NCBI RefSeq assembly: GCF_000003855.2
Contig: NW_003101679.1
Span: forward strand, 372,001-436,000
Reading direction: 5' to 3'
Origin: Blastomyces gilchristii SLH14081
Lineage: Eukaryota; Ascomycota; Eurotiomycetes; Onygenales; Ajellomycetaceae
DNA length: 64,000 nucleotides
The notes beneath the pieces are model-generated. The model did not search any database, was not told where the DNA came from, and saw only the letters and a list, made by a program, of their open reading frames with translations. A program made the position numbers and the translations under genes. Numbering within the stretch: the first letter of the stretch is position 1; each line of letters starts with the position of its first letter. Shown here one piece after another: positions 1-12,765 of the stretch.

Positions 1-1480
1 CTCTTATGAAAGAAGTCTCAGAGAACTTATTAATCACTTATAGAATATCATTCTTTACATCTGTGACAGAGAAACTCTCTGAACTCATAAACAAATCAAT
101 CTTAGTGAAGAACATTCTTGAGCATCTTCTATAAGATCAAGCTATTTTTCTATAAGAAATACTTACTATCTGTAAACATTCTCAAACTGAGTCTCTAGAC
201 ATAATCTTCAGAGATATCTGTGAACTGAAAAGAAACTTTCTTAAGTTATAATCACTTAAGATTACTTATTGAATCACAATCTATAAAAGCTTTTACAAGT
301 TTGTATTTGAAATTGACTTACAAGCTCAGCTGTGTAATATGAAAGATGAAGAAGCTATCATCTACACAATAACAGATCTCTATTACACTGAAGTCAAAAA
401 CTGACTGAATTATCTAGAAAATAATCATGAGAGATTCTGCTGATCTGTTCTTAAGACATATCTAAAGAACAAGTTAAGAGACTTTATAAGTCAGATAGAG
501 AACATCTGAACTGCAATCATCAATATTAGAAAAAGAGATGAGAAATCTGATAAAGACTACTCACAGTGCTTTATGAAATTGTGATGTGAATTAGAGTCTG
601 TGAAAACAGAACTCTGAAACAAGATCTGAATAATAATATTTATAAAGAGACTGAATAAAGACATGCAGAATAAGCTTATTAAGTAAGACTCTAAGTTCTT
701 AACTCTGAAGAAACTGATAACTCTCATTCACTGCTTGTGAATCACTGTGAGAGTCACAGATCTGCAGAGAGCAGATTATTAACTAGCTCTGCAAGGGCCA
801 GAATAACAGAGAACAGATTTATTAGAAAAAGATGATAAGACACAGAGAGATTCATATCTGACTGCTGAGCAGAGAGAGAGAGCTTTATAAGCTTCTGTAA
901 ATAGAGTATATAATAGAGAGATTAAGAAAAAGAGACTCTGCTTTATCTATTCTAAATTAGAACATCTCTGTGCAAACTGTCTGAACAAATCAAAATAGAA
1001 ATTTGAGAAGTTATGAACAGAGTCAGCAACAGCCTTCTTAAGAGTCTTGAAGCTGATATCTAAATCTGTTACTTTTCTGATGAAAATACTTGCTTATAGA
1101 GAGAGACTGTGCTGCAGTACTGCTGTCTTATAAGTATGAAAAGCATTGATGAACTCAGGATCTCAGGTTACTGTAGTGTTTTTAAAGCTCATGAAGTGAA
1201 TGAGCTGAAAGATGAAAACTGAGAATCTGCTCTTATAATAAGCAGAGTATGAGAACTCAGATCTGAGAACTGAGAGACTTATAAGAGTCATCTTTGAATT
1301 GCAAGATCTCTCTGAAATCTGAAGAAGATTTACAGAAACTGTGATTATTGTGAATATTATAGATGACATGTACTTGAAACTTATATAACTTCAAAGACAC
1401 AATCTGCACATAGCTGTCTGTAAGTCAGGTTTATACTTTCAATTAGTGTTGACAGACTCACTCACAGAGATAGAATCAGT
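1..1480 (+). pseudogene. gag and protease region of gypsy G2 (broken)
   Basis: Read through its stops, this stretch gives a charged, coiled Gag-like protein that would form the particle coat. A CCHC-type zinc knuckle is recognisable near 940-985 (CFIYSKLEHLCANC), with its second Cys changed to Tyr by a G-to-A transition. Downstream, near 1,145-1,480, is a protease-like stretch (ALMNSGSQV where ALIDSGSQ would be expected), so the catalytic Asp has become Asn. There are many in-frame TGA and TAA codons. The assignment rests on order and spacing relative to the clear RT downstream. The start lies outside the window. Confidence 0.6.
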
Positions 1481-1689
1481 TGATGCTGTAGAGTTAATTA
1501 GAGAAGACAAGCCTATCTATATAATAACTTTACAAGTGTCTGAGAATCTCATAATCATGAAAACTGAGCTTCAGATATCAGAGAAATACTGAGATCTTAC
1601 AGAGATATTCAGCTCAGTAAAGATAGCTGAGCTTTCTTCTTATCATAAGAAGAATCTGATAATAGATTTAGTAGAAGAGTAGAAACCCT

Positions 1690-2900
1690 TCTGAGAATCA
1701 ATCTATAAACTCCCTTATCATGAGACAGAGGTCTTGCAGATTTATGTGAAGAAGAATCTGAAGAATGACTTTATCTGATCTTCACAGATCTTCATAGAAG
1801 TCTCTGTGATATTTGTGAAGAAGAAGAATGAAGATCTTAGATTATATATAGACTATCACAACCTGAACTTCAAGATAATAAAGAGCTGCTATCTTCTGTC
1901 TCTGATTGAGAATGTAATCAATTATCTTATAAAAGCTGTTATATTCACACAACTGAATGTGATTAATATATATACACAGCTGTAAATACAGTCTGAAAAT
2001 GAATGAAAGACTGTCTTTAGAACTGCACTGAAATTGTTTGAATATCTAGTGATGTTTTTTGATCTGACTAATATTCTCACAGTATTTCAGTCTTTTATCA
2101 ATAAAACACTTCATATATATCTGAATGTCTTTGTGATAATATATCTGAATAATATGATGATATACTTTATGAAGAAGAAAGAACACACTGAGCATGTGCA
2201 AAGTGTGTTGAAGATCTTAGATGAGGCAGAACTGTATATTAAGCTTATGAAGTGCAACTTCAGTATCTGTTGAATTAATTTCCTAGAATATGTAATTACT
2301 ACAGATGATATTCAGATGAAATCTTTATAGATTGAGACTATTCTATCATAATCAGAGTTAACTAGTATTTATGAGATTCAGATCTTTCTGAACTTTGTGA
2401 ATTTCTATAGACAGTTTATCTTTATATTCATGAGAATCTTCTTGACTCTTACAGACATACTGAAGAATGAAAATAAGAAGAAGTTATCTCATAAATGAAG
2501 AATGAAAAGATTGTTGAGAAGAAAGAACTGTAAGAACTTTCTTATCTCAGAAGCTTATAAGACCTTTATAAGATTGAAATAGATATTTATAAACACAGTG
2601 ATACTGTTTCACTTTGATCTCTTGCTTTTAATCAGATTGAAGACAGATGCCTTCTTCTTTACAATTTCAGAAATAGTCTTATAACTATAGTTAAATGAGA
2701 ACTGAGTTTCAGTGATCTTTTTCTTACAGAAGATGCAACTCACAGAGATCAACTATAACATTTATAATCAGAAGCTTCTTATAATAGTGAAATTCTTCTG
2801 TTACTGATATCACTACTTTAAGAGTCTTATAACAGTGATTACTGTTAGAACTGATTATAACAGCTTATAATAGTTTACTTCAATTAAGAAACTCTTATAA
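1690..2900 (+). pseudogene. reverse transcriptase and RNase H of gypsy G2 (broken)
   Basis: This region encoded the RT that copies element RNA into DNA. Motifs read in order are LRLYIDYHNLN near 1,837-1,870, a substrate-binding stretch TQLNVINIY near 1,950, and the YxDD box near 2,141 as YLNN. Both catalytic Asp residues have therefore become Asn by G-to-A changes. The only sizeable open piece is 2,034-2,273, which covers the palm around YLNN. The RNase H-like segment follows at about 2,590-2,900 (NYNIYNQKLLIIV). Stops fall at former Trp and Arg codons. The family assignment is firm; activity is not possible. Confidence 0.8.
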
Positions 2901-3459
2901 TAGCAGATTTACTGAGCTCAGAGACTGAGTGAGTTCTGATTCAAGATAGAATATATTAAGAAAACTAAGAACTCAGTGAATGAACTCTCTTACAGATCAG
3001 ACTATGTTAAGAAGATCAGAGTGACAGACACAGAGAAACTAGAGAAGATAGAAAAGCTTCACAGAATGCTTAAACTGAGTGTTATAAAGAGATTGACTAA
3101 AGAGTCTCTCAATTCTCTGTAAGAGAAGAGAGAAGAGAGAGAAAAGAAGTCTGTATAACTACTCTCTATAACACTGAGAGTCAACACTCTGAGAATCTCT
3201 GTGAGAATTCTTGAAGAGAGTATCTATAATCTGAAGAGTTTGCAGACTTTGAGAAGTGCTGTGAAAGATCTGATGTAAGAAGAAACAGAGTATAAGTCTT
3301 TATAAGATCTTCTATTCAGATTATCTGAACTGCAACTGAAGAATGAATATACTCAGTATATTCAGAAACTACTTATAATAGAGATTAACTCTGCAGAAAT
3401 AAAGAATTGAAGAGACTTAAATAATCTCTTGTAAAGAGAGAGCTGAATTTATATATTTA

Positions 3460-4280
3460 TAAATGAGTTTCTATGTATAGAACTTATTAAAAGGCATTAT
3501 AACTCTTCTCTAGTAAGTCATTTTATAGACACTAGAACTCATGAGTTACTTATAAGAAAATACTTCTGATCAAAGATATGAGAACTTGTAAAGAAGATAG
3601 TGAATTCTTATACTATTTATCAGAATTCACAGATAGTATAGTTTAAATTATATAAAGAACTTACTTCTCTACTCATTCTGCAGAAACCTTGAGAACAGCT
3701 AGAAATAAATATTCTTATAAGTCTCTCTGAAAGCAAGAATATATATAATGCCTGCTTTGACAGTGTGCTGATAATAGTGAATCACTTTATCAAGATAACA
3801 CACTTTATACTCACTCACAAGAACTTGAAGTCAAAGAATTTGACTTATATCTTCATTCATGATGTAGTTCAGTTGCATGAGTTGTCTACAAACATTATCT
3901 CAGATAGAGAATTAATCTTCATAGAAGAGTTCTGATCTGATCTGATAACTATACTGAAGATTTCATGAGATCTAAGCATGACTTTTTATCAATAGATAGA
4001 TGATTAGATAGAATGTCTGATGAGTATATTAAAACAGTATCTGCAGTACTTTATCAATTATAATCAGAATAACTGAATACATTGATTATCATCTATAAAG
4101 TTTATATACAACAACTTAAAACATGTCAGCATAGATAAAACCCTCTTTGAGATACTCACTAAGACTTATTCATGAATAATTTTAATGAATCTGTGAGAGT
4201 ATACTATAGAGTGTGATGATGCCTGTGAACAGGCTGAGAGAATTCAGAAGATTCAGAAGAAAGTCTGTGAATTCTTGAGA
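3460..4280 (+). pseudogene. integrase of gypsy G2 (broken)
   Basis: This is integrase, which joins the cDNA copy to the host chromosome. The N-terminal HHCC zinc-binding region lies near 3,515-3,620; its two His are readable and a Cys has been lost. The catalytic core follows at about 3,750-4,060. The first Asp region reads VLIIVNHFIKITHFI (usually VVVDRFTKxxHFI, so Asp has become Asn). The second reads NIISDRELIF, with Asp kept. The Glu region reads ECLMSILKQYLQ, with Glu kept. TGA replaces Trp at several positions. Confidence 0.75.
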
Positions 4281-4559
4281 AAGACTTAAGAGTATTAAAA
4301 GAGATACTATAACTTCAAGTACATTGTAAAGAGTTTTAAGAAAGATAATAAAGTCTGACTGAGTCTAGAAAACATCATTATATAGAGATCTAGTAAGAAG
4401 CTGAATCTCTTACAGACAGGGCCTTATAAGATTATAAAGAAAGTTAGCTTACAGTTCTACAGATTGAAACTGTTATCTAAGTTATAGATATATAATATTT
4501 TTCATATCTCTTTACTCTGTGAATATAAGAAAGTCTCAGAAGAGAACTCTGTGACTCAT

Positions 4560-4730
4560 CACTCTATTCATAAAGTATTAGAGAGTGAAAGAGAATATCA
4601 GATTAAAGAAATTATTAACTCAGAGAAGTGAGATTATAAGCTCTGATTCAAGGTTCAGTGATAAGAGTATTCTGATAAGATGAATGAGTTCATTTAAGAA
4701 TTATCTGAGCAGATAAGATATCTGCAGAAG
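4560..4730 (+). pseudogene. chromodomain at integrase C-terminus of gypsy G2
   Basis: Read through TGA as former Trp, the pattern is YQIKEIINSEKW, then a KVQW-type strand, EYSDKMNEFI and a closing helix. This matches the chromodomain found at the integrase end of chromoviruses, which usually reads VEKILxSR, YLVKWxGY, TWEP. The domain directs insertion to modified chromatin. Its position directly after the integrase core and before a purine tract fits the family layout. It is broken by at least three stops. Confidence 0.6.
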
Positions 4731-4899
4731 CTGAGACATGACTTTCATACTGTAAATTCTGATAAGTCAGAATAATACAGTCTTCACTAAGAACCTGATT
4801 ATAATAAAGATATTAACACTGTCATTTACAAGCTCTAGTCTATAAGATGATAGATTTCTACTGAAATGAACAGTTCATGATATATATAAGAGAAGAAGA

Positions 4900-6960
4900 A
4901 ATCATGCTCTTATTAAAGCTAAAAAATAAGAAAATAAAAACAGAACTGTAAACACAATTTAAAGAATAATAAAGAAAAAATAAAGAAAACTCAAACTTAT
5001 ATTCTTAATATCTGTGATACTCAATCTCTTCATAACTATCAATTTCTTTCTTCAAAGAAGCAAAGAGTATTATACTCATAGTACAGTCAATTGTTACATT
5101 TGATACAAAGACTATGAGAAATGCATAGACTTCAGAGAAGCTGAATATCAGAGTATACACAGTTGTAGCAGAATCTTAAGAGCTGATTATCTGTGTGTGT
5201 GATCAGATACTTCTTACAAAGCTATGTCTGCTTCTTCAGTTATGCTGAAGTATTCAGCTCAGAAATAATTGAGATATGAAGAGAGAGCTTATCTGCTCAG
5301 ATCAACTTCTATTACAAATTCATAACATTTGCATTGCCTTGATTATCTGGATTTTGCAGATACTCAGAGACTTATCTCTCATTAACAATGAGATTGTGGA
5401 AATGCGCCACAGTGTGAGAACTATTGATAGAAAATCTAGACATATTTGCATATATCTGATCAGAGACTGTGCAGGCAGAAAAGAGGTGATCATAGGCTCA
5501 CAGAGCTGCAGAAGACACTGACAATACTAAGAGCTTTATAAGAACTGTTAGCTAGAGTCTGTAAGAAATTACTTATAAGAAGACTTATAGCAAAGAAAAG
5601 AACTGCACTGCTTAGAGCTAGAAGCTGATCTGAGAGAGGCATGGAATTGACTGCTGGCCTGAAGATTGAGTGTGATAATAAGGCTGGAAGAGATGAAGCA
5701 CTGTTGTGAGTGATAGCATCTCTGCTTCATCAGTCAGTAAAAAGTGATTAGAGAAGTTATGAAAACACTCATAAGAAGCTCAGCAGCAGTCAGACATTAT
5801 TTGTAAAGATATTGAAATTGAAAAATTTTTATTCTTGAGAAGTTCTTGAATTAATATATGAATATTGTTAGAAACACTCTCTCTCTGTTATCTGAGTGAA
5901 AACACTTCATGAATGAATAAGAATACTCACAGTTTATAAGAATGAAAGCTGTTACAGAAAAAGAAAAAAGAAGATGAGATTTTATAGACAGATCTGAGAT
6001 ATTTATACTACTCTAGAGAGATTTGCTTACACTGTGAGTGATTCTGTGAAACAGCTAGATCACTCTAGTAAATAAGAGTGATTGTGAATTGTAGATCTGA
6101 ATCTTTCTATATAACTATAAAGAGTGATTACAGATTATAAACATCTTGATTCTATAATTCTACAGAGTTGATGAAAGAATAGAAAATTTCTCACAATTCT
6201 ATAGTGTCAAAAAACAATGATTCATGAGAATAAGTGAAAGATTAACTTGTGAATACTTCTCTTTAATAAGAGTGATCTCACAGAGAGTGATTCATCTGTG
6301 AGATGAATCTATGTGATGATCACACAAGAATCTCATGAAAATAATTGAGAGTCAACCAGAACTCTTCTATATAAAAGATGTGAGATGAATCTGTATAATA
6401 GTCAGAGAAGAATCTGTAGACTATAAAGAATCTCACAGAATAAGAAACTGAGTGATAGACTCTTTTCTCTTCAGAGTAATAAGAGATTTTTTCTCACTGA
6501 GATTTTTTATAGATATGAAGAGTTTTTAGTGAGTATCACTACAGTGCTGAGCTGATTCTATGAAGTCACTCAGTGAAAGACTTCGCGGATGAAGTCTTAG
6601 AGAGAGAGAGATATGTAAGAAATCTCACTTCTTACAGATTCTTTACCTCTATTCCTATCTCTTATGTAATTAATAGAGCTAGTGGCTCTTGACTACACAC
6701 AACTATATAGACTGAAGTTCATGAATACTATTCACAACTCAGCTTGAATGCTATTATATATTTAATTCCTATATTTTATCTTTCTACTGTGAATACTTCT
6801 AGTAGTTAACAGTACATATCACGCCAAGCTGCAAACACCCGAATAACAGCCTGCGAGCACTTATTCTTACAAGTATAGAAGTATGATTTAATTTGTAGAA
6901 ATTCTTTCAATACTTGTAGAGATGACTTTCAATCTAGAATTCTAGTAGAGGTTCAATTCA
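4900..6960. other. unassigned AT-rich stretch, possibly includes G2 3' LTR
   Basis: No recognised protein was found. The stretch should include the 3' LTR of G2, but with no second copy in the window its edges cannot be fixed. An open frame of 81 codons at 5,276-5,521 (+) resembles nothing I recognise. It lies in a part that keeps more GG and CC (for example around 5,640-5,700), so it is less mutated than its surroundings. Near 6,805-6,865 there is another small patch with intact CG and CC dinucleotides. Confidence 0.4.
6295..6440. repeat. imperfect direct repeat, about 75-80 bp apart
   Basis: The phrase gtgagatgaatct occurs at about 6,298 and again near 6,380. Each is followed by a similar run ending in agaatct. 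The surrounding 400 bp are rich in variants of gagtgatt and tctcacag. This looks like an old tandem duplication blurred by transitions. No function is implied. Confidence 0.4.
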
Positions 6961-6969
6961 CTAGATAGA

Positions 6970-9196
6970 TGACAGTAAGTGTGATCTCAGAAAAAAGTGA
7001 TTATAATAGAAGAGATTCTATCTGTAGAGTTCTTGTCTTTATTATTAATATTACTTCTGCTCACTCTGCTGCATCATTTTACTCATAAATATACTCTGAA
7101 GAATACTTCATCTCTAGGTCTTCATCATTTACTCAATTTATGAAATCATCTGCTTTCTTGATTGCAGTATCATTGTTGATATGAATAATCTTTATAGTAC
7201 AGTTAAATTGATATTTAATTCAATTAATAGCTTATCTAAGAGCTTTTCAGATTTCTGATTTTCAGATAGCTGTTATAGCTATATGAAAATGTAGATAATC
7301 ACACATGAAATGTATGAGATAACACTCATCATTATAGCACTGTGTAGAGCCATATGTGATATCCGCATGTAGGCATTTGAATGGTATTTGAGATCTAATA
7401 TGAAGACATCTAGATATTTAATTTTTTGCATTAGATAGATGACAGAGTTTGCAAAGCTCAGTGATAAGCTCATCTGCAGCATCTTCTAGACTGATAATTT
7501 GAATGCCAGTTGCATCATTTGCAAGCTTTTGAATGGCGATTTTCAATGAATGTTCTAATCTCTTATGCCATGTAGACTGAGTAGCTATAGAGATCTTAGG
7601 TTTTTGAGAAGGTTTTGTGTGTATTGACAGGTTGAAAGGATTTGAAGAAGTTGAAGAATTTGAAGATATCATTTTTTCAGATATAGTGATATTAGATGTG
7701 TGTGATGTGATAGCTGCATCAGCTTCAGTAGTGGTTTTTTCTGAGATAGTTGAGAAAACAGCTATTTCACTATATTCTGTAACTAGCAATTCTTCAAATA
7801 CTTCAATACATGCAAAGATTGTATTATCTGTGCATTTTCTCAATCTGAAGTCTTTTTCATTATAATAGATGCCTTCTATATGAACACATGGTTTCCATGC
7901 AATGATATTTGTATGAAAATTCGGTATGTAAGCTGTGTTGATGAGATTGACATTGAACTGCTTTTCTGCTTCATTTATCATAATAGTTCTAACAGTTTTA
8001 TAATCTTCAACTTTAGTGCTGGAATTGTCTGTATAGACTTCCGCATTCTCGTTCACAGATGTAAAGAATAGGAAATGTGTTTGATTATTGCATATATGCT
8101 GTTTCACATCAGTATCAAAGATTCAGAAGTTTCAGAGATAGAAGTGTGAATTTGAAGAGTTCATTGATATTTTTCAGATCTGCTGATCAATAGATTGATG
8201 ATTAATAGATTGATGATCTGATTGCTTCAGAATCATTTCTTCTAGAACTGCTTCATTGACATCTATCATATCTGTATTTATAAATGAATCTCTAGATATT
8301 GCATGATCAATGTGTCTCTTTAATTCTTGATTTTTAAGAGCTTGATCAATCTGAGTTCTCTTCTTCTCATTTTTCTTTCATTCAGATGACTTTCTTGATG
8401 AATTGAGATAGTAGCACTGAGTGTATCAGTGATGAGCTCCGCAGATGCAGTTTCTGAATGTTACAGGTGATAATTGCTGAGATCTTTCATTAAGAGTAGC
8501 AAAGTTCATAGGTTTATCTTCTTTGAGAATATTCATTTCTCTATACTGTTCCTTGAAGTCCTTAACTAACTCTATCAAAGATATGACATCTTTATCATAT
8601 CAGACATTCTTAGCTCATACTTGTGCATAACCTGCATCAATAGCTAGATTCATATTTAAGAAATCTTTCTTCAAGTTGAACTGTTCAGCTATATCTGCCT
8701 CTTTGATATCATCTTTGATGAGTGATCAGTCATTTAACCACTTCTCTATACCTCTGTTTTTCAGTGCTTTGCAGAGATCATGATATCAGGTTCTCACATC
8801 ATCTTGATAGTCTGCAGTTGTAGGTGAGAGTCAATCTCTTAATAAACAGATAATGTTCTTTACATCATCATTCTCACTGTGTACATGTTATAGCTCTGTG
8901 ACATTCACTGTTCTTCATATGACATCTCATATCTTTGTCATACCTTCATTCAATTTCTCATATTTCATATATTTGATTTTCCACGCAGTGACCTTGATAT
9001 CATATGCTATCTTGGCCTCTGCGGTGGCTTCTTCTGAACACTCAGGTTTCAGAGATTCTTCTAGTTCAGAGAAGATATTGAGTTTATCAAGATTGATGAA
9101 GTCTGATACCTTCTTGTCCTTTGCATATTCTAGCATATGCTTGTATCAAAGTTTCCAATCTCCAGGAATGCTAAGGTGTACAGTTGTACTAGACAT
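6970..9196 (-). pseudogene. Ty1/copia gag-pol fragment (gag to integrase start)
   Basis: Translation on the minus strand from the ATG at 9,196 gives a copia polyprotein in one main frame. The Gag begins MSSTTVHLSIPGDWKL. A zinc finger CICGAHH-YTQC lies near 8,410-8,450, with its Trp now TGA. Then come the GAG-pre-integrase motif TWHKRLEHS and a Cys pair near 7,440-7,580, and an integrase start reading HADITYGSTQC near 7,320-7,360. The longest intact piece is 7,418-8,107. Decay here is milder than in the gypsy copies. The frame dies near 6,970, and no RT or RNase H follows, so this is a truncated 5' part. Identification as copia rather than gypsy rests on domain order and the WHxRLxH motif. 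Confidence 0.75.
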
Positions 9197-9301
9197 TGTC
9201 TTGTCTGTCATATCAGTTGAGTATTTCGGATAGATATGATCAGAATTCAGGGTGTATAACAGTTGAGTATATTGGAATATATATGAGTGAGGATCTATCT
9301 T

Positions 9302-9630
9302 CTCAGTTTGAATGATAGTTATCAGTTTGAATGAGGATTGGGATCGGTGATCAATTGTCTCAGTTCAAATGATAGTTATCAGTTCGAATGAGGATTGAGA
9401 TCGGTGTATAATTGTCTCAGTTCAAATGATTGTTATCAAATTCGAATGAGGATTGAAATCAGTGTATCACACTTCTCTTCAGATGCTGCTTACTGAGAAT
9501 CAGGTATGATGATTGAGTTGATCGGATCATATACAAATGAGAATCAATCATCTCAGTTTGAATGATTGTTGTCAAATTTGAATGAGGATTGAGATTGATA
9601 TATCATGCTTCTCTTCAGATGCTGCTTACC
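9302..9630. repeat. 57-bp tandem repeats in copia leader
   Basis: Three consecutive units begin with ctcagttt or ctcagttc at 9,302, 9,359 and 9,416, giving a period of 57 bp. A fourth unit starts at 9,554. Units three and four each run on into a shared tail (cttctcttcagatgctgctt), so there is also a larger duplication of about 138 bp. The block sits just upstream of the copia gag ATG on the minus strand, so it is probably untranslated leader or LTR sequence of that element. Confidence 0.75.
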
Positions 9631-9959
9631 GGGCTCATAACTGTCAGATTGAGTGTCATGAATGAATATGTTGAAGACATATGAATCTTATGTGTATCAA
9701 GATCTGCTTGTTATATTATCTATACACTATCTAATATATCTATTTCATACAAAAGATAGAGCTATTTATAGTAAAATATATGTGTGAGCCAAGAGAGCTA
9801 GCATAAGCGAGTATTAGATAAGTGTTGTAGTAAGCTGATGATGATGAGAAATATTGTAGTAATACAATGTTAGTGGCGTTCAGTAGTGTATAACCTCTTT
9901 TTCCTGACAAGAACTGAAAGAGAAACAGCTCAGAAATTATAAAATTACAGTTAATAATA

Positions 9960-10084
9960 GTATAGAGTAAGCTCAGCAAGCTCAGCAAGCTCAGCAAGCT
10001 TAGAAAGCTTTAAAGACTCAGTAGTCTATTAATGTATCTATATTCACTCTTCAGTAGTCATATCAGCAGTCTATCAATATATAA
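9960..10084 (+). pseudogene. candidate ORF, first piece, cut by gypsy A
   Basis: Read on the plus strand, the frame beginning AQQAQQAQQA runs to the left target-site copy acatc of gypsy A. With A and one target copy removed, the same frame continues at 17,854, interrupted only by TAA, TAG and TGA codons explainable as mutated Arg, Gln or Trp. The product is not recognised. Reading through three-base repeats can mimic coding sequence, so this is tentative. Confidence 0.3.
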
Positions 10085-10089
10085 ACATC

Positions 10090-10409
10090 TGTAAGAGGTC
10101 TACGCCGAATAGATCGGTATTATATTGATAGGTCTTATTTAACAAAGATAAAAACATTAAAGAAGGAAAGAAAGAGAAAGTGTGAGAATCAGTGATTGAG
10201 ATGAATATTTATATGTGTATGTGATGATGTATGCAGTGAAGCTTCAGAGCAGAAGAATATACACATGTTCATAGCAGCTAAGAATCAGTGATTGAGAATG
10301 GCTGAGAATCAGAGTGTTTATAGTGACTAAGAATCAGTGATTGGAAATGAAAGAATCTATGAAGTGTAATGAAATAGTCTATATAATTGATCAGGCGCAG
10401 CTCATCATA
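10090..10409 (-). repeat. 3' LTR of gypsy A
   Basis: It is 320 bp long. The outer (left) 55 bp keep CG and GG sites (tacgccgaatagatcggt), while the inner part is heavily mutated. The right end reads ctcatcata where the 5' LTR has cccgccaca. Differences from the 5' LTR are almost all transitions. Confidence 0.92.
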
Positions 10410-10419
10410 TTAGCTTCTT

Positions 10420-12765
10420 CTTTTCAGAAGCAGTTTCTATTGATCAAGAGCTGCTGTTTCAGATAACACAGAACTCAGAGTTCAGATCAGTTAATCATAG
10501 CTGACTCATTTTATAAGATATTATCAGTCACAGCTGCAGAGTCTCTTATCAAGAATATTATCAATCTCTCACTCAAGCTTATTATCTTCTTCTATGATGT
10601 CTGATGACTGTCAGTCAGAAGTCAGCTGAGAAGAAAATGAATTGATAATAATGTAATAAAGCAAGCTTGTATGAAATACATTATAAATATCTGATAATAT
10701 GTTAAGACAGTAGTTATAACTATCTAGAACTTCTATCACTTTATATCTGATATGACAGTAATCTAGTGTATAAGATGAACATATAATTCATATATTCTTA
10801 AGATTTAATCATATCAGTTCTTCTATCTTATATTGTTCAGTGAAGTCTTGATAAACATTGATTTGATTCTCTTAATTTTATTTCACAGTTATTATGAAGA
10901 TCTCTGCTCAATCACAGACATCTCAGAGCTTTATTACTATATTATTAATGATCTGAATCAGACTGTAGAGATTCAGTATGAACTGTGTGATCTTCAGAAG
11001 ATTTAACACTTTCATGTGATATCTGTATATAAGAAAGAATGAGCTTATATCTGTTAAAATAACATCTTGACTGTTGATAGTGATCTCTGTATATAGAAGA
11101 AGATCATGTCAATCATCTTATAAGTGATTACAGAACTTATAAAGATAATTTTTTACAGTCTGAATTATTCATTCTGATGCATTATCAGTCTCAGAGTGAT
11201 AAACAGTTAATAGACAGTGTATAATCTTGAGAACTTGATAGATTCTAGTTCAGAGAGTACTTATGAATTAACAGCTCTGATCTGATACTATGAATCTCAG
11301 TAATTCATATATCTGATAGAACAGACTCTGTAGAAAAGCTTCAGTAACTTATTCAGTATTTATCTTATTACAAGATTTCAATATTATATCTTTGCTTAAT
11401 TAATTCATAATGATCAGAATGTTTCTACAACTCTTACTCTTAGATAGATTGATAGTGAAGTCAATCACTACATCTCATCAGATTCTATCAGAAATATTAA
11501 GTGATTTCAGTAGATCTTTTGTATGATTTTTTCATAAGATAATAGAAGAACAGTGATTACAGTTTCAGACAAAGTATCTGATACTGTTTAATATCTCAGA
11601 TTAATAGAACTCTTGAGAGATCATTCTATACAGTTGTTCATAATCTGAATAATCAGTTATATGCAAATCATGTATCTCTTGCATTATTCAGATGTGTAAG
11701 AATTCAGAGTAAGAGACTCAGTGTTATTCATGAAATCATAGAGTGTTATTATCATTAATTAAACATTCTGAGATGTCAGTTCTTATACAAAATTCTGAGA
11801 AAAATCAGAGTGCTTCTTGTTGTACTGCTTCAGTGAGTGTTTGAAGAAGTTCATTGATTTGAGCTGCTGTATGCTATAGCTCATCTAATGTAGATTCAGA
11901 AGAAGTTGAAATATCAGTGACAGTTCTAATTGAAGAAGTATGTATAGTGCTGTGAGCTGTTTCATCTTGATCAACTAGTATCTTTGAATTCAAGAGTCAG
12001 TACTCTCAGTTCATTCAGTAAGTATCTATTATATCAGATGATATATTCTACTCTTATTATGAGAGAGTATCTGTTATCAAGTTCTGACTGTCAGAACAGT
12101 AGTGTATTATAAAATAAAAGCAGCTTAAGAACTCAGATCATTGTATCTGTTATTCAATAAGTTTATAGATAGTTATAAAGTATTTAAGATTCTTATGATT
12201 TATAACTATCTCAAATTCAGAGATACTTTGAAGTTCAGAGTCTCATTCTTCTAAACAGTGTATAATCATGAGAAGTTTCTTATCATAGATCTCATAATTG
12301 TATTCAGCAGGACTCAGTTTCTTAGATATGAAGATATATAATTATAGAACATCTTCATTATCATATTACAATATCACTTCTTCTATCATGTAGTCAGAGA
12401 AATCAGCTTCAACAACTGTCTTATAATCAGAATCAAATGTTATCAGTGAAGAGATATTAATGAATATCTTCTTTATCTGTATAAATGCAGCTTCAGTGTT
12501 CACTGATCATTGAAATACTGAGTCTTTCTTAGTGAGATCTGTAAGTGATCTCACAATATCTGAGAAGTTTCATATAAATCACTGATAGAAGTTAGTAAAT
12601 TCAATGAAGCTTCGTACATCTTTCACAGTATACAGAGCTTCTCATTCAAGAATGATGAAGACTTTGTCAGAATTCATTCAAATTCTCTTACCAGCTTCTA
12701 TAATAAAACTCAGATACTTAGTACTCTTGACTTCAAAATCATACTTATCAATATCTATCAGTAGT
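10420..12765 (-). pseudogene. RNase H and integrase of gypsy A (broken)
   Basis: On the minus strand, reading from right to left, the RNase H segment lies near 12,100-12,450 and the integrase core near 10,950-11,750. They are recognised by comparison with the better-preserved copy C (a VLIIV first-Asp region and a second Asp in IVSDQ). The segment is followed by the polypurine tract and the 3' LTR. There are many TAA and TGA stops and no usable frame. RT sequence upstream is split off by the LINE insertion at 12,779-14,817. Confidence 0.7.

Larger units (their letters stand above)
1..4900 (+). mobile_element. Ty3/gypsy chromovirus G2, 5' end outside window
   Basis: This is a degenerate gypsy LTR retrotransposon whose gag, protease, reverse transcriptase (RT), RNase H, integrase and chromodomain occur in that order on the plus strand. 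Its 5' LTR and the start of gag lie before the window. A purine-rich stretch at about 4,888-4,902 (agagaagaagaaa) could be the polypurine tract, with a 3' LTR starting near 4,908 at a TG. No second LTR copy is visible, so the right boundary is a guess. No reading frame stays open beyond about 80 codons. Confidence 0.8.
9240..10084. other. copia leader or LTR and flank of gypsy A
   Basis: Beyond the tandem repeats, 9,650-9,960 holds no recognised gene. It may be the 5' LTR of the copia element, but no second copy exists to prove it. At 9,970-10,000 a short tandem array of gctcagcaa (about three copies plus a degenerate one) appears. The part from about 9,960 could belong to a plus-strand ORF interrupted by gypsy A (see the entries at 9,960 and 17,854). 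Confidence 0.35.
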
